Shown one piece after another: positions 52,598-60,571 of a stretch of 64,000 bases of DNA. Both the position numbers and the translations under genes were made by a program. Positions within the stretch are counted from its first letter, which is position 1. Each line of letters begins with the position of its first letter. The notes below the pieces were generated by a model. That model was not told the origin of the DNA. It made no database searches and was given only the letters and a program-made list of their open reading frames with translations. This DNA comes from VXNE01 sp965206615. Its GTDB lineage: Bacteria > Pseudomonadota > Gammaproteobacteria > Pseudomonadales > Azotimanducaceae. The stretch covers positions 1,736,001-1,800,000 of the forward strand of contig CBDBKI010000005.1 in the NCBI GenBank assembly GCA_965206615.1. Direction: 5' to 3'.

Positions 52598-52933
52598 TCA
52601 GGAGGAATCCAGCGAGACGTGGTAGATGCGCTTGTGCACGGTGCCGGACAGAACGTCGACCACCTTGGGGACTAGCGGACGTAGTTCGTCGAGCCGGTTG
52701 CGGACCGCGAGCATGATGACCACCGGCACCGGCAGGTCGTTCAGGTTCTGCTCGTGCGCAATCCCGCGGTCGACGGTGACCAGTGCATCGAATCCGCGGT
52801 CTGCCGCAAGGCGGGGCAGTGCGCCGTTGCCGATCCCGGCCCAGCCCATCCGGGGTACCGTGCGCACCTCGTAAGCGGCGGGAAAGAACGTCCCGAGGCG
52901 CCGGGGTACGGACTCGTCAAGCAGCAGCCTCAT
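52598..52933 (-). CDS. DUF5615 PIN-like protein, probable toxin
   Basis: 111 residues. Begins MRLLLDESVPRRLGTFFP, the acidic N-terminal strand of DUF5615 (PIN-like, Mut7-C related), then ALVTVDRGIAHEQNLND with the second acidic site. Members pair with DUF433 proteins and are thought to be RNase toxins. The ATG at 52933 overlaps the DUF433 stop by 17 bases. Frame and length are intact. Confidence 0.85.
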   Translation of the reverse strand: MRLLLDESVPRRLGTFFPAAYEVRTVPRMGWAGIGNGALPRLAADRGFDALVTVDRGIAHEQNLNDLPVPVVIMLAVRNRLDELRPLVPKVVDVLSGTVHKRIYHVSLDSS

Positions 52934-53141
52934 TTCGCCCGCCGACAAGAATCGCCTTGGCCCGTTCAAGCACCCCAACCGCCTGATCCCGCGAGACCGA
53001 GGGGTAGTCGTCCAGAAAATCGTCGAGGCGGTCACCTGCCTCAAGATGCTCCATGAGCATGCGCACCGGAACCCTTGTGCCGGCGAACACGGGGGTGCCG
53101 CCCAGGATGTCAGGATTCCTGTCTATCGGTGTGCCGCTCAT
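52917..53141 (-). CDS. DUF433 protein, probable antitoxin
   Basis: 74 residues from ATG 53141: PIDRNPDILGGTPVFAGTRV, PVRMLMEHLEAGDRLDDFLD and DYPSVSRDQAVGVLERA. This is the standard DUF433 helix-turn-helix-like fold that accompanies DUF5615. An upstream in-frame start at 53207 is possible but not family-like. Antitoxin first, toxin second, overlapping, is the usual layout. Confidence 0.85.
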   Translation of the reverse strand: MSGTPIDRNPDILGGTPVFAGTRVPVRMLMEHLEAGDRLDDFLDDYPSVSRDQAVGVLERAKAILVGGRNEAAA

Positions 53142-53222
53142 CGTTGTCTCCGTCGCCGTACCCGGTCTTTCGTCCATGAGGCTAGCCGTTCGACGGTAGA
53201 TTGCCAACCTGCTGTTGCTTCT

Positions 53223-53980
53223 TCACCGGCCTGTGCGAAGCCCAGTCTCCTTCCCCCGGGGCGAAAACTCCTGGCTGCTTGGGATCAGTTCTACCGACTT
53301 CGTAGCCACACGATCCACGAACGCGGCATCGTGTTCCACGAACACGAGCGTCGGCGCGTCGCGCAGCACCGCTTCCTCCGATCGCTTCGCGTGCGTCGAT
53401 GTCGAGGAAGTTGAGCGGTTCGTCCCAGAGCAGCAGATAGGGGGTACCCCGCGGACCGGACGAACAGGCCGGCCAGCAGGCAACGCGTCCGTTCGCCCCC
53501 GCTCAGGCGATCGAATGGGCGTGTCCAGTGGGAAGGATCGAGGTCCAGTGCGCTCAGTTCACCGTGGAGGTCCGCATCGATTTCGTAGCCCCCGGCTTCC
53601 TGGAAGCGGGTCTGCAGGGTGCCGTATCGCGCGAGTGCCGCTTCGTCCGGGTGCCCCTCCAGCAGGCCGGACATCTCGCGTTCCCACCGGCGAAAGGGGC
53701 CGGCGGCGTCCTTGGCGACCTCGAAGGCGGGGATCGTGGCGTCGGCCACGGCGACCGGGAAGCGGCGCGTTGCGACCGGACACTCGATGTGGCCCCGGTC
53801 CGGGGCGAGTTCGTCGTGGATCAGCCGCAGCAACGTGGTCTTGCCGCGTCCGTTGCGGCCCGTCAGGGCGGTGCGCGAGCCCGTGTCGATGACGAGGTCG
53901 AGGTTCGTGAAGACGTTGCGTTCGGTGCCGTCGTATCCGAACGACACCTTGCGGCAGAGAATGTTGGGCATGCGGGCCAA
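53223..53980 (-). pseudogene. ABC-F ATPase remnant: domain 1 joined to end of domain 2, two frameshifts
   Basis: The N-terminal half is an Lsa/Vga-like ABC-F domain 1: FGYDGTERNVFTNLDLVIDT, Walker A GRNGRGKTT (41-49), and LSGGERTRCLLAGLF. Just after the signature the frame breaks near 53450; in the next frame stands Y-L-L-L-W-D-E-P-L-N-F-L-D, a Walker B of the kind found in ABC-F domain 2. A second break near 53385 leads to RSEEAVLRDAPTLVFVEHDA and TKSVELIPSSQEF, the usual end of domain 2. So about 250 residues (linker and most of domain 2) are lost. ABC-F proteins protect ribosomes from antibiotics; this one is dead. Confidence 0.75.
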
Positions 53981-54117
53981 GCTCCGGAAACCGAGGGGAG
54001 GGTCTCTGAACTCAGTCGCGCATCGTGTCCGCCTGACATGCGCCCGGGGTGGGCGACTTGTGGTGCGATTTTACGCTAAAGCGGGCGCTGGGCAGGCTCA
54101 TGCCGGTTTGCCAGGCG

Positions 54118-54468
54118 TCAGGGTGCTCCTCGCAGCGCCAGAATCAGCCCGAGTCCGTCGTTCACTTCGTTCATGATCCGGTCCGGCGCGCGGCCAGCCC
54201 GTTCGGTGAGGAAACGTCTGTCGAGGGTGACGACTTGCGAGACGTTGATCACGGAGGACCTGTTCAACCCGGTTCCGCGTCCTGGCAGGGACACGTTGCC
54301 AGGCGCCGCGGCCAGTCGCAGGTTGGATGTGATGGCCAACACGAGGACGGTCTGAATGCGGCTTCTGTTGAAGTCGTCCGATTGAACGATCAGGACAGGG
54401 CGCCGGAACCCGGGCTCGGAGCCCGCGGGAGGCGGCAGGTTCGCCCACCAGATCTCGCCTCGCCTCAC
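54118..54468 (-). CDS. MazF/PemK-type toxin
   Basis: 116 residues from GTG 54468. MazF-fold endoribonuclease: VRRGEIWWANLPPPAGSEPG, FRRPVLIVQSDDFNRSRIQT, VLVLAITSNLRLAAAPGN, SSVINVSQVVTLDRRFLTER. The frame is open further to TTG 54486, which lies inside the inserted MITE-like element. The cognate antitoxin (54736-54975) is separated from it by that 266-bp element, so the normal toxin-antitoxin coupling is broken. Confidence 0.92.
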   Translation of the reverse strand: MRRGEIWWANLPPPAGSEPGFRRPVLIVQSDDFNRSRIQTVLVLAITSNLRLAAAPGNVSLPGRGTGLNRSSVINVSQVVTLDRRFLTERAGRAPDRIMNEVNDGLGLILALRGAP

Positions 54469-54470
54469 TG

Positions 54471-54736
54471 GTGTGGTGTCCCGCAAGTTTCTGGTACTTC
54501 AGCGCGTCCCACGGGGTCTGTGGCAAGGCGCGTTCCCCGCAGGGAATGGTGGGGCCCATTGCCAAGGGGCGCAACGCGGCCACAGGCCCCGTGGGGCGCG
54601 CCCTTCGGGAGATCGCCATGCGCGCCACTGCCGCGTTGTGGTCCTTGCCAATATGCCCGATATTCCCTGCGGACCACGCCTTGCATTGACGCGCATGGCG
54701 AACTCTGAAGTACCAGAAACTTGCGGGACACCACAC
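54471..54736. mobile_element. MITE-like element with 32-bp perfect terminal inverted repeats
   Basis: The left end GTGTGGTGTCCCGCAAGTTT (54471 on; 32 bases, ending CTGGTACTTCAG) is exactly inverted at the right end (to 54736). With one mismatch the match extends four more bases outward (ACTRG). The 266-bp unit has no transposase; inner frames are mirror-like and not gene-like. No clear target duplication is seen. It sits exactly between the antitoxin stop (54736-54738) and the toxin start. A relative in the genome must supply the transposase. Confidence 0.85.
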
Positions 54737-54975
54737 TAGTCTTCGGCCGGCAGGGACAGCGACTGTAGAGCGGCGAGCGTCGTGTCCAGTGTCGATGCGG
54801 TCTCGTCGCCGCCGTAGACCGCGTCGAGCCGCTGCGTCACTCCGTCCCGCTGATGAGCGGCAACGAACTCGCTTACCGCCCTGGTGTAGAGCTGGCTGCG
54901 AGATAGTCCGAGCGACCGGGCGGTCCGCTCCGCGGCTTCAAAGACTTCGTCGCGAATGGAGATTGCCGTCTTCAT
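54736..54975 (-). CDS. Ribbon-helix-helix antitoxin
   Basis: 79 residues from ATG 54975: MKTAISIRDEVFEAAERTAR, SLGLSRSQLYTRAVSEFVAA. The N-terminal strand and two helices form an RHH DNA-binding domain; the acidic C-terminal tail (LQSLSLPAED) would wrap the MazF toxin. The stop codon shares its last base with the MITE-like element. A longer start at 55011 lacks family support. Confidence 0.88.
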   Translation of the reverse strand: MKTAISIRDEVFEAAERTARSLGLSRSQLYTRAVSEFVAAHQRDGVTQRLDAVYGGDETASTLDTTLAALQSLSLPAED

Positions 54976-54982
54976 GGCGCGA

Positions 54983-55000
54983 GTATGACACTGGTTATAC
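54983..55000. promoter_or_regulatory. Candidate antitoxin autoregulation operator
   Basis: GTATGAC (54983-54989), four bases, GTTATAC (54994-55000): seven-base arms with one mismatch. It lies seven bases upstream of the antitoxin ATG and overlaps a possible promoter (TTGTCC and CATACT on the minus strand, 18 bp apart). Ribbon-helix-helix antitoxins repress their own operon at such sites. Confidence 0.45.
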
Positions 55001-55044
55001 CGAGCGGACAAGCGCGTGCGTTGCCACGGCCGGGCGAGGTTCCT

Positions 55045-57216
55045 TCACTCCTCCGTCTCGGCGGCTGCCGTCTGCGCCGCCCAGTCCTCGTTCGCCCGCG
55101 CGATCACGTAGTCGTGGATGCGGCGCGCCTCGTTCGCATCGATCAGGTCGTCGAAACGGGCCATGCCGCGACTCTCGAGCATGCCGCCGAGGACGATGGC
55201 GAGGAAGGCGTCGTGCGCGGCGCCGTCCATGCGGCGCAGGTCCGCGATGAGTTCGCTGCGCGCGCGGCCGCCGTGACAGATGCTGCAGTAGAGGTGGTAG
55301 AGGCGTTCGCCCTGCGCGACCTGTTCGGCGGATGCCGCAAGGGGTGGAGGGCGCGGCAGTGTCCGATCGCGCAGGGGCGGTTCCGGCAGTCGCTCCGCGC
55401 CGCCGAGCTTGAAGGCGATCAGTCGCCCCGTCGTCTCGTAGCGCCAATGCGCATTCACGAACACGGCGACGTACTGTTCCCCGTCGATCTCGTAGGTGAC
55501 CGGTGGCGCACCGATGGAGCCGTAGGCATCCATGCTCCAGAGCAGTGCCCCCGCGTCGGAGTCGTAGGCGGAGAGAATGCCCGCGCCATCCCCCTGCAAG
55601 ACGAGCCCGGCGGCGGTGGAGAGGAGTCCGCCGTTGTAGGACGCATTGTTCTTCACCGACCAGCGCAGCTCTCCGGTCACGGGATCGAACGCCTTGAGGA
55701 ACGCCTGGCGCGGCGGCCCTTCCGGATCGTCTGACGCGGCGATCAGCTCCGCGTAGCGACTGCCGCGCTCGATACCCAGGTTCCAGGTGTTGAAGCGCGC
55801 CTTGTAGACGCCGGTCTCGGTGAACTCCTGCGGCAGCGCGTAGAAGAGCGCGAGTTCCTGGGTCGGGATGAACACCAGGCGCCGGGCCGCGTCCCAGGTC
55901 ATCGGATGCCAGGTGTGCGCGCCGGCGTTGCCGGGCAGGATCCACTGGGGATTGTCCTCGTAGTACGCCGCGGGGTCTTCCACGGGCCGTCCGGATTCGA
56001 GGTCGACATGGGTCGCCCAGTTGAGGGCGCCGTAGGCGAAGGCGTTCAGCAGCTTGCCTGTCTCACGGTCTAGCACGTAGAAGAAACCGTTCTTCGGGGC
56101 CTGCATGAGCACCTTGCGGGACACGCCGTCGATCTCGAGTTCGTCGAGCACCATGTGCTGGGTCGCGGCGAAGTCCCAGTTGTCGCCCGGCGTCGTCTGG
56201 TAGAACCACTTCATGACGCCGGTGTCCGGGTCCACCGCGACGATGGAGGACAGGAACAGGTTGTCGCCGCCGCCCGACGAGCGGATGGCGCGCGGCCAGG
56301 GCGCGCCGTTGCCGGTGCCGATGTAGACGGTGTGGAGTTCCGGGTCGTAGACGATGGAGTTCCAGACCGTGCCGCCGCCGCCCATCTTCCACCACTCGCC
56401 GTTCCAGGTCTTCGCGGCCTCTTCCAGTTCCGGGTGCTCGAACGGCTCTGCGGGGTTGCCGGGTACCGTGAAGAAGCGCCACGCCAGTGCGCCGGTCTCG
56501 GCGTCGTAGGCGGACAGGTAGCCGCGGTGCCCGGCGGTGGTCCTGCCGCCGAACTCGGAGCTCGAGTTGCCGATGTAGACCTTGCCGGCGGCGGCCAGCG
56601 GCGCGCCGCTGATCGTGTAGGAGAACTCGTCGGGAGCGTAGTTCGTGTCGACGTCCCAGAGTTTCCTGCCGTCCGCGGCGTCGAGGGCCACCAGGCGCGC
56701 GTCGAAGGTGGCGACGAACACCCGGCCGCCGTAGACCGCGACGCCCCGGTTCATCGGCCCGCCGCAACAGGAGAAGCGCACGAACTGGCCGCGGATTTCC
56801 GGGTCAAAGCGCCAGATCGTAGCGCCCGTCGCCGCATCGAGCGCGTAGACGACGCTCATCGGATCCGTGACGTACATGACGCCGTCGACCACCAGGGGCG
56901 TCGCCTGCAGCCGATGGATGGTGTCGAGGGGTTTCACCCACGCGATGCCGAGGTCGACGACGGTGTCGCGGTTGACGGCGGTCAGGGACGCGTGGCGGTG
57001 CTGTTCGTACGTGCGCCCGTAGGCGATCCACGCGCCCGGTTCGTCGCTAGCCGCCCGTATGACGCGCGCGTCGTCCACCGCGCCGGCGCGGGGCGTGAAG
57101 ACGGATCCGTCGGGACGCTGGTCGGGTGCCGGTGTGTCCGGCGCCGTGACGAGCAGCCAGCCGACCATCGCCACGCTGACCAGTATCGCGACGATGATGG
57201 GGATCGTCCTGTGCAT
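55045..57216 (-). CDS. PQQ-dependent quinohaemoprotein alcohol dehydrogenase
   Basis: 723 residues. Periplasmic eight-bladed propeller with PQQ plus a C-terminal cytochrome c. The leader is a membrane segment (IPIIVAILVSVAMVGWLLVT). The vicinal disulfide is C150-C151 (FSCCGGPMNRGV); the catalytic aspartate is D348 in PGDNWDFAATQ, with Ala at +2, so the calcium rather than lanthanide type is likely. The haem motif is C644-S-I-C-H648. Type II enzymes oxidise alcohols and pass electrons via haem to the respiratory chain. It lies 43 bases after the EthD gene on the same strand. Confidence 0.93.
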   Translation of the reverse strand: MHRTIPIIVAILVSVAMVGWLLVTAPDTPAPDQRPDGSVFTPRAGAVDDARVIRAASDEPGAWIAYGRTYEQHRHASLTAVNRDTVVDLGIAWVKPLDTIHRLQATPLVVDGVMYVTDPMSVVYALDAATGATIWRFDPEIRGQFVRFSCCGGPMNRGVAVYGGRVFVATFDARLVALDAADGRKLWDVDTNYAPDEFSYTISGAPLAAAGKVYIGNSSSEFGGRTTAGHRGYLSAYDAETGALAWRFFTVPGNPAEPFEHPELEEAAKTWNGEWWKMGGGGTVWNSIVYDPELHTVYIGTGNGAPWPRAIRSSGGGDNLFLSSIVAVDPDTGVMKWFYQTTPGDNWDFAATQHMVLDELEIDGVSRKVLMQAPKNGFFYVLDRETGKLLNAFAYGALNWATHVDLESGRPVEDPAAYYEDNPQWILPGNAGAHTWHPMTWDAARRLVFIPTQELALFYALPQEFTETGVYKARFNTWNLGIERGSRYAELIAASDDPEGPPRQAFLKAFDPVTGELRWSVKNNASYNGGLLSTAAGLVLQGDGAGILSAYDSDAGALLWSMDAYGSIGAPPVTYEIDGEQYVAVFVNAHWRYETTGRLIAFKLGGAERLPEPPLRDRTLPRPPPLAASAEQVAQGERLYHLYCSICHGGRARSELIADLRRMDGAAHDAFLAIVLGGMLESRGMARFDDLIDANEARRIHDYVIARANEDWAAQTAAAETEE

Positions 57217-57259
57217 CGCGTCCGTGTGTCCCGCCGGCGGCGTGGGGTGAGGGTGCCGG

Positions 57260-57982
57260 TCAGGGGATGCCGATCATCTGGGTGCCGGCGCGCAGGACGA
57301 GCGCGCTGTCCACCCACTTCTCCATCCCGTCCGGTCGGATGATTTCCCGGTAACCGCGCCAGCCGTCGGCGCTCGGAAAGTAGAGCTCGGCCATGCCCGC
57401 GCACGGCTCTGCATTGGGATCGAGACTGTGGCTGACCACGTAGCGGAAGCCGCCGACCTGCTCCATGGTGGAACGCACGTTCGGGACGTGCACGTCGAGC
57501 CAGTGGGCGAAGAACGCGTCGAAGTCGGTGTCCGCGCGGGCCTTGACCAGGAAGGTCACCTTGAAGAACCCCGAGCGCGTACAGGGGAACGGTGCATCCA
57601 GCGTGTTCGGCTCCACCGGGAGCGCTCCGTCCATGACGACGTACTCGCGGGTGGCCCAGGGCACGTACGGTTCGGCTTTCTCCTGGAAGGTGTCCCCGGG
57701 GACCGTGCCCTGCGGCGTCTCGGGCCTGGGCAGGGGCTTGCCGAACCAGAGCTGAGCCATCCCGTCCCAGGGGTGCTCTCCATCGGCGTTCGCGTCGAAC
57801 AGGGTCACGATGTAGCGATTGGCGTGCCACTTGCCCTCGGCGGCCCGTGCGTGCTGGCCCTCGATCACGGCTGACATGTGGTTCCCGAACCAGTGGACGA
57901 GGAGCTCCTCGCGGGAGACATCGGCGCGGCGCCTGATGAGGTAGATCATCTTCGCTTCGGGGGTCGGTTGGAGATCGGTCAT
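57260..57982 (-). CDS. EthD-domain protein (tandem)
   Basis: 240 residues with two ferredoxin-like EthD units: KMIYLIRRRADVSREELLVH-WFGNHM in the first half, KVTFLVKARADTDFDAFFAH-WLDVHVPNVRS in the second. EthD folds occur as small accessory or ring-modifying proteins, e.g. near ethyl tert-butyl ether oxidation. ATG 57982 (MTDLQPTPEAKM) is the family-like start. A TACAAT -10-like box is at 58027-58022. First gene of a two-gene operon with the PQQ dehydrogenase. Confidence 0.85.
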   Translation of the reverse strand: MTDLQPTPEAKMIYLIRRRADVSREELLVHWFGNHMSAVIEGQHARAAEGKWHANRYIVTLFDANADGEHPWDGMAQLWFGKPLPRPETPQGTVPGDTFQEKAEPYVPWATREYVVMDGALPVEPNTLDAPFPCTRSGFFKVTFLVKARADTDFDAFFAHWLDVHVPNVRSTMEQVGGFRYVVSHSLDPNAEPCAGMAELYFPSADGWRGYREIIRPDGMEKWVDSALVLRAGTQMIGIP

Positions 57983-58148
57983 GGCGCTGCCTCCGTAGTT
58001 GGCGCGAGGAGAGGTCCGTTGATTGTATCCTTGGGTGGAACCAACGACGGGCGGAAGCAAGGCGGGCGGACGGAAGGCCGCCGAGCGGCCTGCGCGCCGC
58101 CGGAGCCGACCTGCGGCTTGAACCCACCACCACGGAGTACCCCGGACG

Positions 58149-59387
58149 ATGTCCGCCGATACGGACCTGAACGCTCGCACGGGCCGGTACCACTACGGCT
58201 GGAACGTCGTGGCGCTCACCCTGGTGATGCAGGCGGTCAGCATCGGCGTCTCGATCTACAGCTTCGCGCTGTTCGTGGTCCCGTGGCTCGACGCCTTCGC
58301 CGTGGAGCGGACGGAGGTGATGTTCGCGATCTTCCTCGCGCAGATCGCGCTCGGCGCGTCGGCTCCGATCTGCGGGCGGCTGCTCGACCGGCTGTCCATC
58401 CGCCTGCTGGTGATCGTCGGCAGCCTGTGCCTGGCCGGCGGTTTCCTGGCCATGTCCCTGGCGACGGCGTTCTGGCAGGTCGTCCTCGCGTACGCGACGC
58501 TGATACCGATCGGCATGGGGTTGGCGGGAACCCTCGCCTCGCAGACGCTCGTCACCCGCTGGTTCACGGCACGGCGGGGCATGGCCATCGGCCTTTCGGC
58601 CATGGGGACATCGCTTGGTGGCTTCGTCTTTCCGCTCCTGATCGCGCCGCTGATCGCGAACGTGGGCTGGCAAGACACCCTCGGCGTCCTGGCGGCGCTG
58701 ACCGTCGTCCTCATCGTGCCCGCGGCGCTCCTGGTACTGCGGCGTTCGCCGCCGCCACCCGCGCACGTGACGGCGGGGGCGCCGGCTCCGCGGCAGTGGT
58801 CCGTGCGCGAGGTGCTGTCGACGCGCACGTTCTGGATTCCGGTGGTCGCGTTGGTGCCGGTCAATGCGGCGTTCGGAGGCGTGCAGTTCAGCCTCGGCGC
58901 CTACGTCTTCGACCTGGGCCTTCCACAGAGTGTCGCGGCGACGCTGATCGCGATCACCTCGGTCAGCAATATCGTCGGCAAGTTCCTGTTCGGCAGCCTC
59001 GGCGACCGGGTGGACCATCGTGTCCTGTTCTGGGCGATGGCCGCCCTGCTCGCGGTGTCCCTGGGCTTCTACATGGCGGCGCCCGGGTTTTCCGTGCTCG
59101 CGGTGGCCGCCGCGCTGCAGGGACTGGCGACCGGCGGCGTGCTGCCGCTCATGGGCCTGGTCTATGCGGGCCGCTTCGGCGTGTCCTCGTTCGGGCAGGT
59201 CATGGGGCTGGTCGGCCTGTTCACCACGATCGGTAGCGTGGGCTCCCTGTATTCGGGGTGGATGTTCGATCTCACCGGCAGTTACATTCCCGCGTTCGTG
59301 ACGTTTCTCTTTCTCCTGCTGCCTGGGGCAATATGGACGCGGTGGCTGCCGACATCGGGCACCAGGAGCGGGGAACACGCCGCATGA
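58149..59387 (+). CDS. MFS transporter, oxalate/formate-antiporter-like
   Basis: 412 residues with 12 membrane helices. The motif-A loop reads GRLLDRLSIRLLVIVGSLCL, and the second half has FGSLGDRVDHRVLF. The domain resembles OxlT/monocarboxylate-transporter-like carriers in YHYGWNVVALTLVMQ and LVTRWFTARRGMAIGLSAMG. ATG 58149. Its stop overlaps the ATG of the selenoprotein gene (ATGA at 59384-59387), so the two are made together. The carried compound may be the selenoprotein's substrate. Confidence 0.9.
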   Translation: MSADTDLNARTGRYHYGWNVVALTLVMQAVSIGVSIYSFALFVVPWLDAFAVERTEVMFAIFLAQIALGASAPICGRLLDRLSIRLLVIVGSLCLAGGFLAMSLATAFWQVVLAYATLIPIGMGLAGTLASQTLVTRWFTARRGMAIGLSAMGTSLGGFVFPLLIAPLIANVGWQDTLGVLAALTVVLIVPAALLVLRRSPPPPAHVTAGAPAPRQWSVREVLSTRTFWIPVVALVPVNAAFGGVQFSLGAYVFDLGLPQSVAATLIAITSVSNIVGKFLFGSLGDRVDHRVLFWAMAALLAVSLGFYMAAPGFSVLAVAAALQGLATGGVLPLMGLVYAGRFGVSSFGQVMGLVGLFTTIGSVGSLYSGWMFDLTGSYIPAFVTFLFLLLPGAIWTRWLPTSGTRSGEHAA

Positions 59388-60340
59388 CGGATTCGACCAG
59401 ACCGGACGCGTCGCCGCGTCAACCGCCGGTGGACTACATCGAACGCACTCGCGAGCAGTACTCGGCGCTCGGTTACCCGACCTACCGCTGGGTGGAGGAA
59501 ACGGAACCGCCGGCGTTTGCGCGGGTCGACAAGCCCATGCACGAGTGGCGCGTGGGCCTGGTGGCCTCGGGCGGCATCTACGTGCAGGGGCAGATCGCGT
59601 TCCACCATCGCGATGACGTGAGCTATCGTGAGATCGACGTCGAGACCCCGATCGAAAAGCTGCGGGCCACGCACTTCGCCTACGACCTGACCGATGCCCG
59701 GACCGATCCCAACACCGTGTTTCCGCTGGAGACGCTGCGCGGTCTGCGCGACGCCGGCGAGATCGGCGACCTCGGCCCCCGGGCGTACACGTTCATGGGC
59801 GGCATCTACTCGGTACGGATGGTGCGCGACACGCTTGCGCCGGCGCTCGCGGAACGCCTCGTCTCCGACTGCGTCGATGTCGCGATCATGGTCCCGGTCT
59901 GACCCGTCTGCCATCAGTCCGTGGGACTGATCGCACGGGAGGTCGAGCGGCGGGGTATCGCCACGGTCAGTTGTTCGAGCGCTTACTCGATCACGCGCGC
60001 GGCATTCGCGCCGCGAGCGGTCTACCTGGACTTTCCGCTCGGCCGTACCGTGGGGAAGGCCGGCGACATCGCGATGCAGCGCGACGTGATGCGTGCGGTG
60101 CTGGCCAGACTGCGCGACGCCGAGACACCGGGCGAGATCGTCGAGTTGCCCTACCGCTGGGCGGATACCGACGACTGGAAGGATGGCGTGATGCGGCCCG
60201 GGACGGGCGGCAGCGGGGGTGGGCAGGAAGACGACCGGGGTGAGCGTCTGGCCACGCCGCAGTACCAGACGGAAGAAGACGCGGCGCTCGCGGATCCGGA
60301 GTGCGCGACGTGCGTGTTCCCCGAGGCCGCAGGGGGCTGA
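59384..60340 (+). CDS. GrdB/PrdB-family selenoprotein (in-frame UGA = Sec173)
   Basis: 318 residues when UGA 59900-59902 is read as selenocysteine. Before it: HEWRVGLVASGGIYVQGQIA, DPNTVFPLETLRGLRDAGEI, GPRAYTFMGGIYSVRM, CVDVAIMVPV. After it, in the same frame: U173-P-V-C176-H-Q-S, AREVERRGIATVSCSSAYSI and LDFPLGRTVGKAGD, typical of the glycine/sarcosine/proline reductase selenoprotein B family, whose redox motif is UxxC. A strong hairpin follows the UGA (see next entry). Treated as a stop, UGA would leave a 172-residue piece without its redox site. A C-terminal CATC pair (ECATCVFP) may be a second redox site. ATG 59384 overlaps the MFS stop. In Clostridia the family reduces glycine or proline; this aerobic-type member has unknown substrate. 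Confidence 0.85.
59900..59939 (+). promoter_or_regulatory. Bacterial SECIS-like hairpin directly after UGA
   Basis: After UGA (59900-59902): lower stem CCCGT (59903-59907) with ACGGG (59935-59939); internal loop CTGCC/CGC; upper stem ATCAGTCC (59913-59920) with GGACTGAT (59924-59931), all Watson-Crick; apical loop GTG (59921-59923), first base G. The apical loop starts 18 bases after the UGA, within the 16-37 range known for bacterial SECIS elements. SelB would bind it to deliver Sec-tRNA. Confidence 0.75.
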
Positions 60341-60374
60341 AGAGGCACGGACGACCGGGCCACCCCGGGGGCCT

Positions 60375-60571
60375 GTAGGGGCGACCCTTGTGGTCGCCCG
60401 TCCCCGGAGTCGCGGAACCTCGTCGTCAACGCGCAGTTTCGCGCCAGCGAAACTGCAACGCGACCGGAGGTCGCGCCGACCCGGAGGTCGCGCCGGGACC
60501 CGGAGGTCGCGCCGCGAGGTCGCGCCGCGACTGCGGAGGTCGCGCCGGGACGGGACAAGCCCGTCCCCTAC
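60375..60571. repeat. REPIN V: long composite, mirror of REPIN II
   Basis: Forward REP-A (60375-60399), shared spacer with GACTCCGG-like sequence inverted, GCAGTTTCGC/GCGAAACTGC hairpin (60433-60456), CGCGACC/GGTCGCG hairpin (60459-60475), about five short repeats of GAGGTCGCGCC to 60546, and inverted REP-B (60547-60571). Its minus strand repeats the order of REPIN II. On the minus strand the TAG of the GTAG head (60570-60568) is the stop codon of the halogenase-like gene. Confidence 0.85.

Noticed and set aside
54471..54736. Small open frames inside the MITE-like element
   Set aside because: They mirror each other through the inverted ends and resemble no transposase or other protein.
59900..59902. 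UGA as an ordinary nonsense mutation in a decaying gene
   Set aside because: It stands exactly at the family's selenocysteine position, the UxxC partner is kept, the downstream half is undamaged over 145 codons, and a SECIS-type hairpin follows directly.
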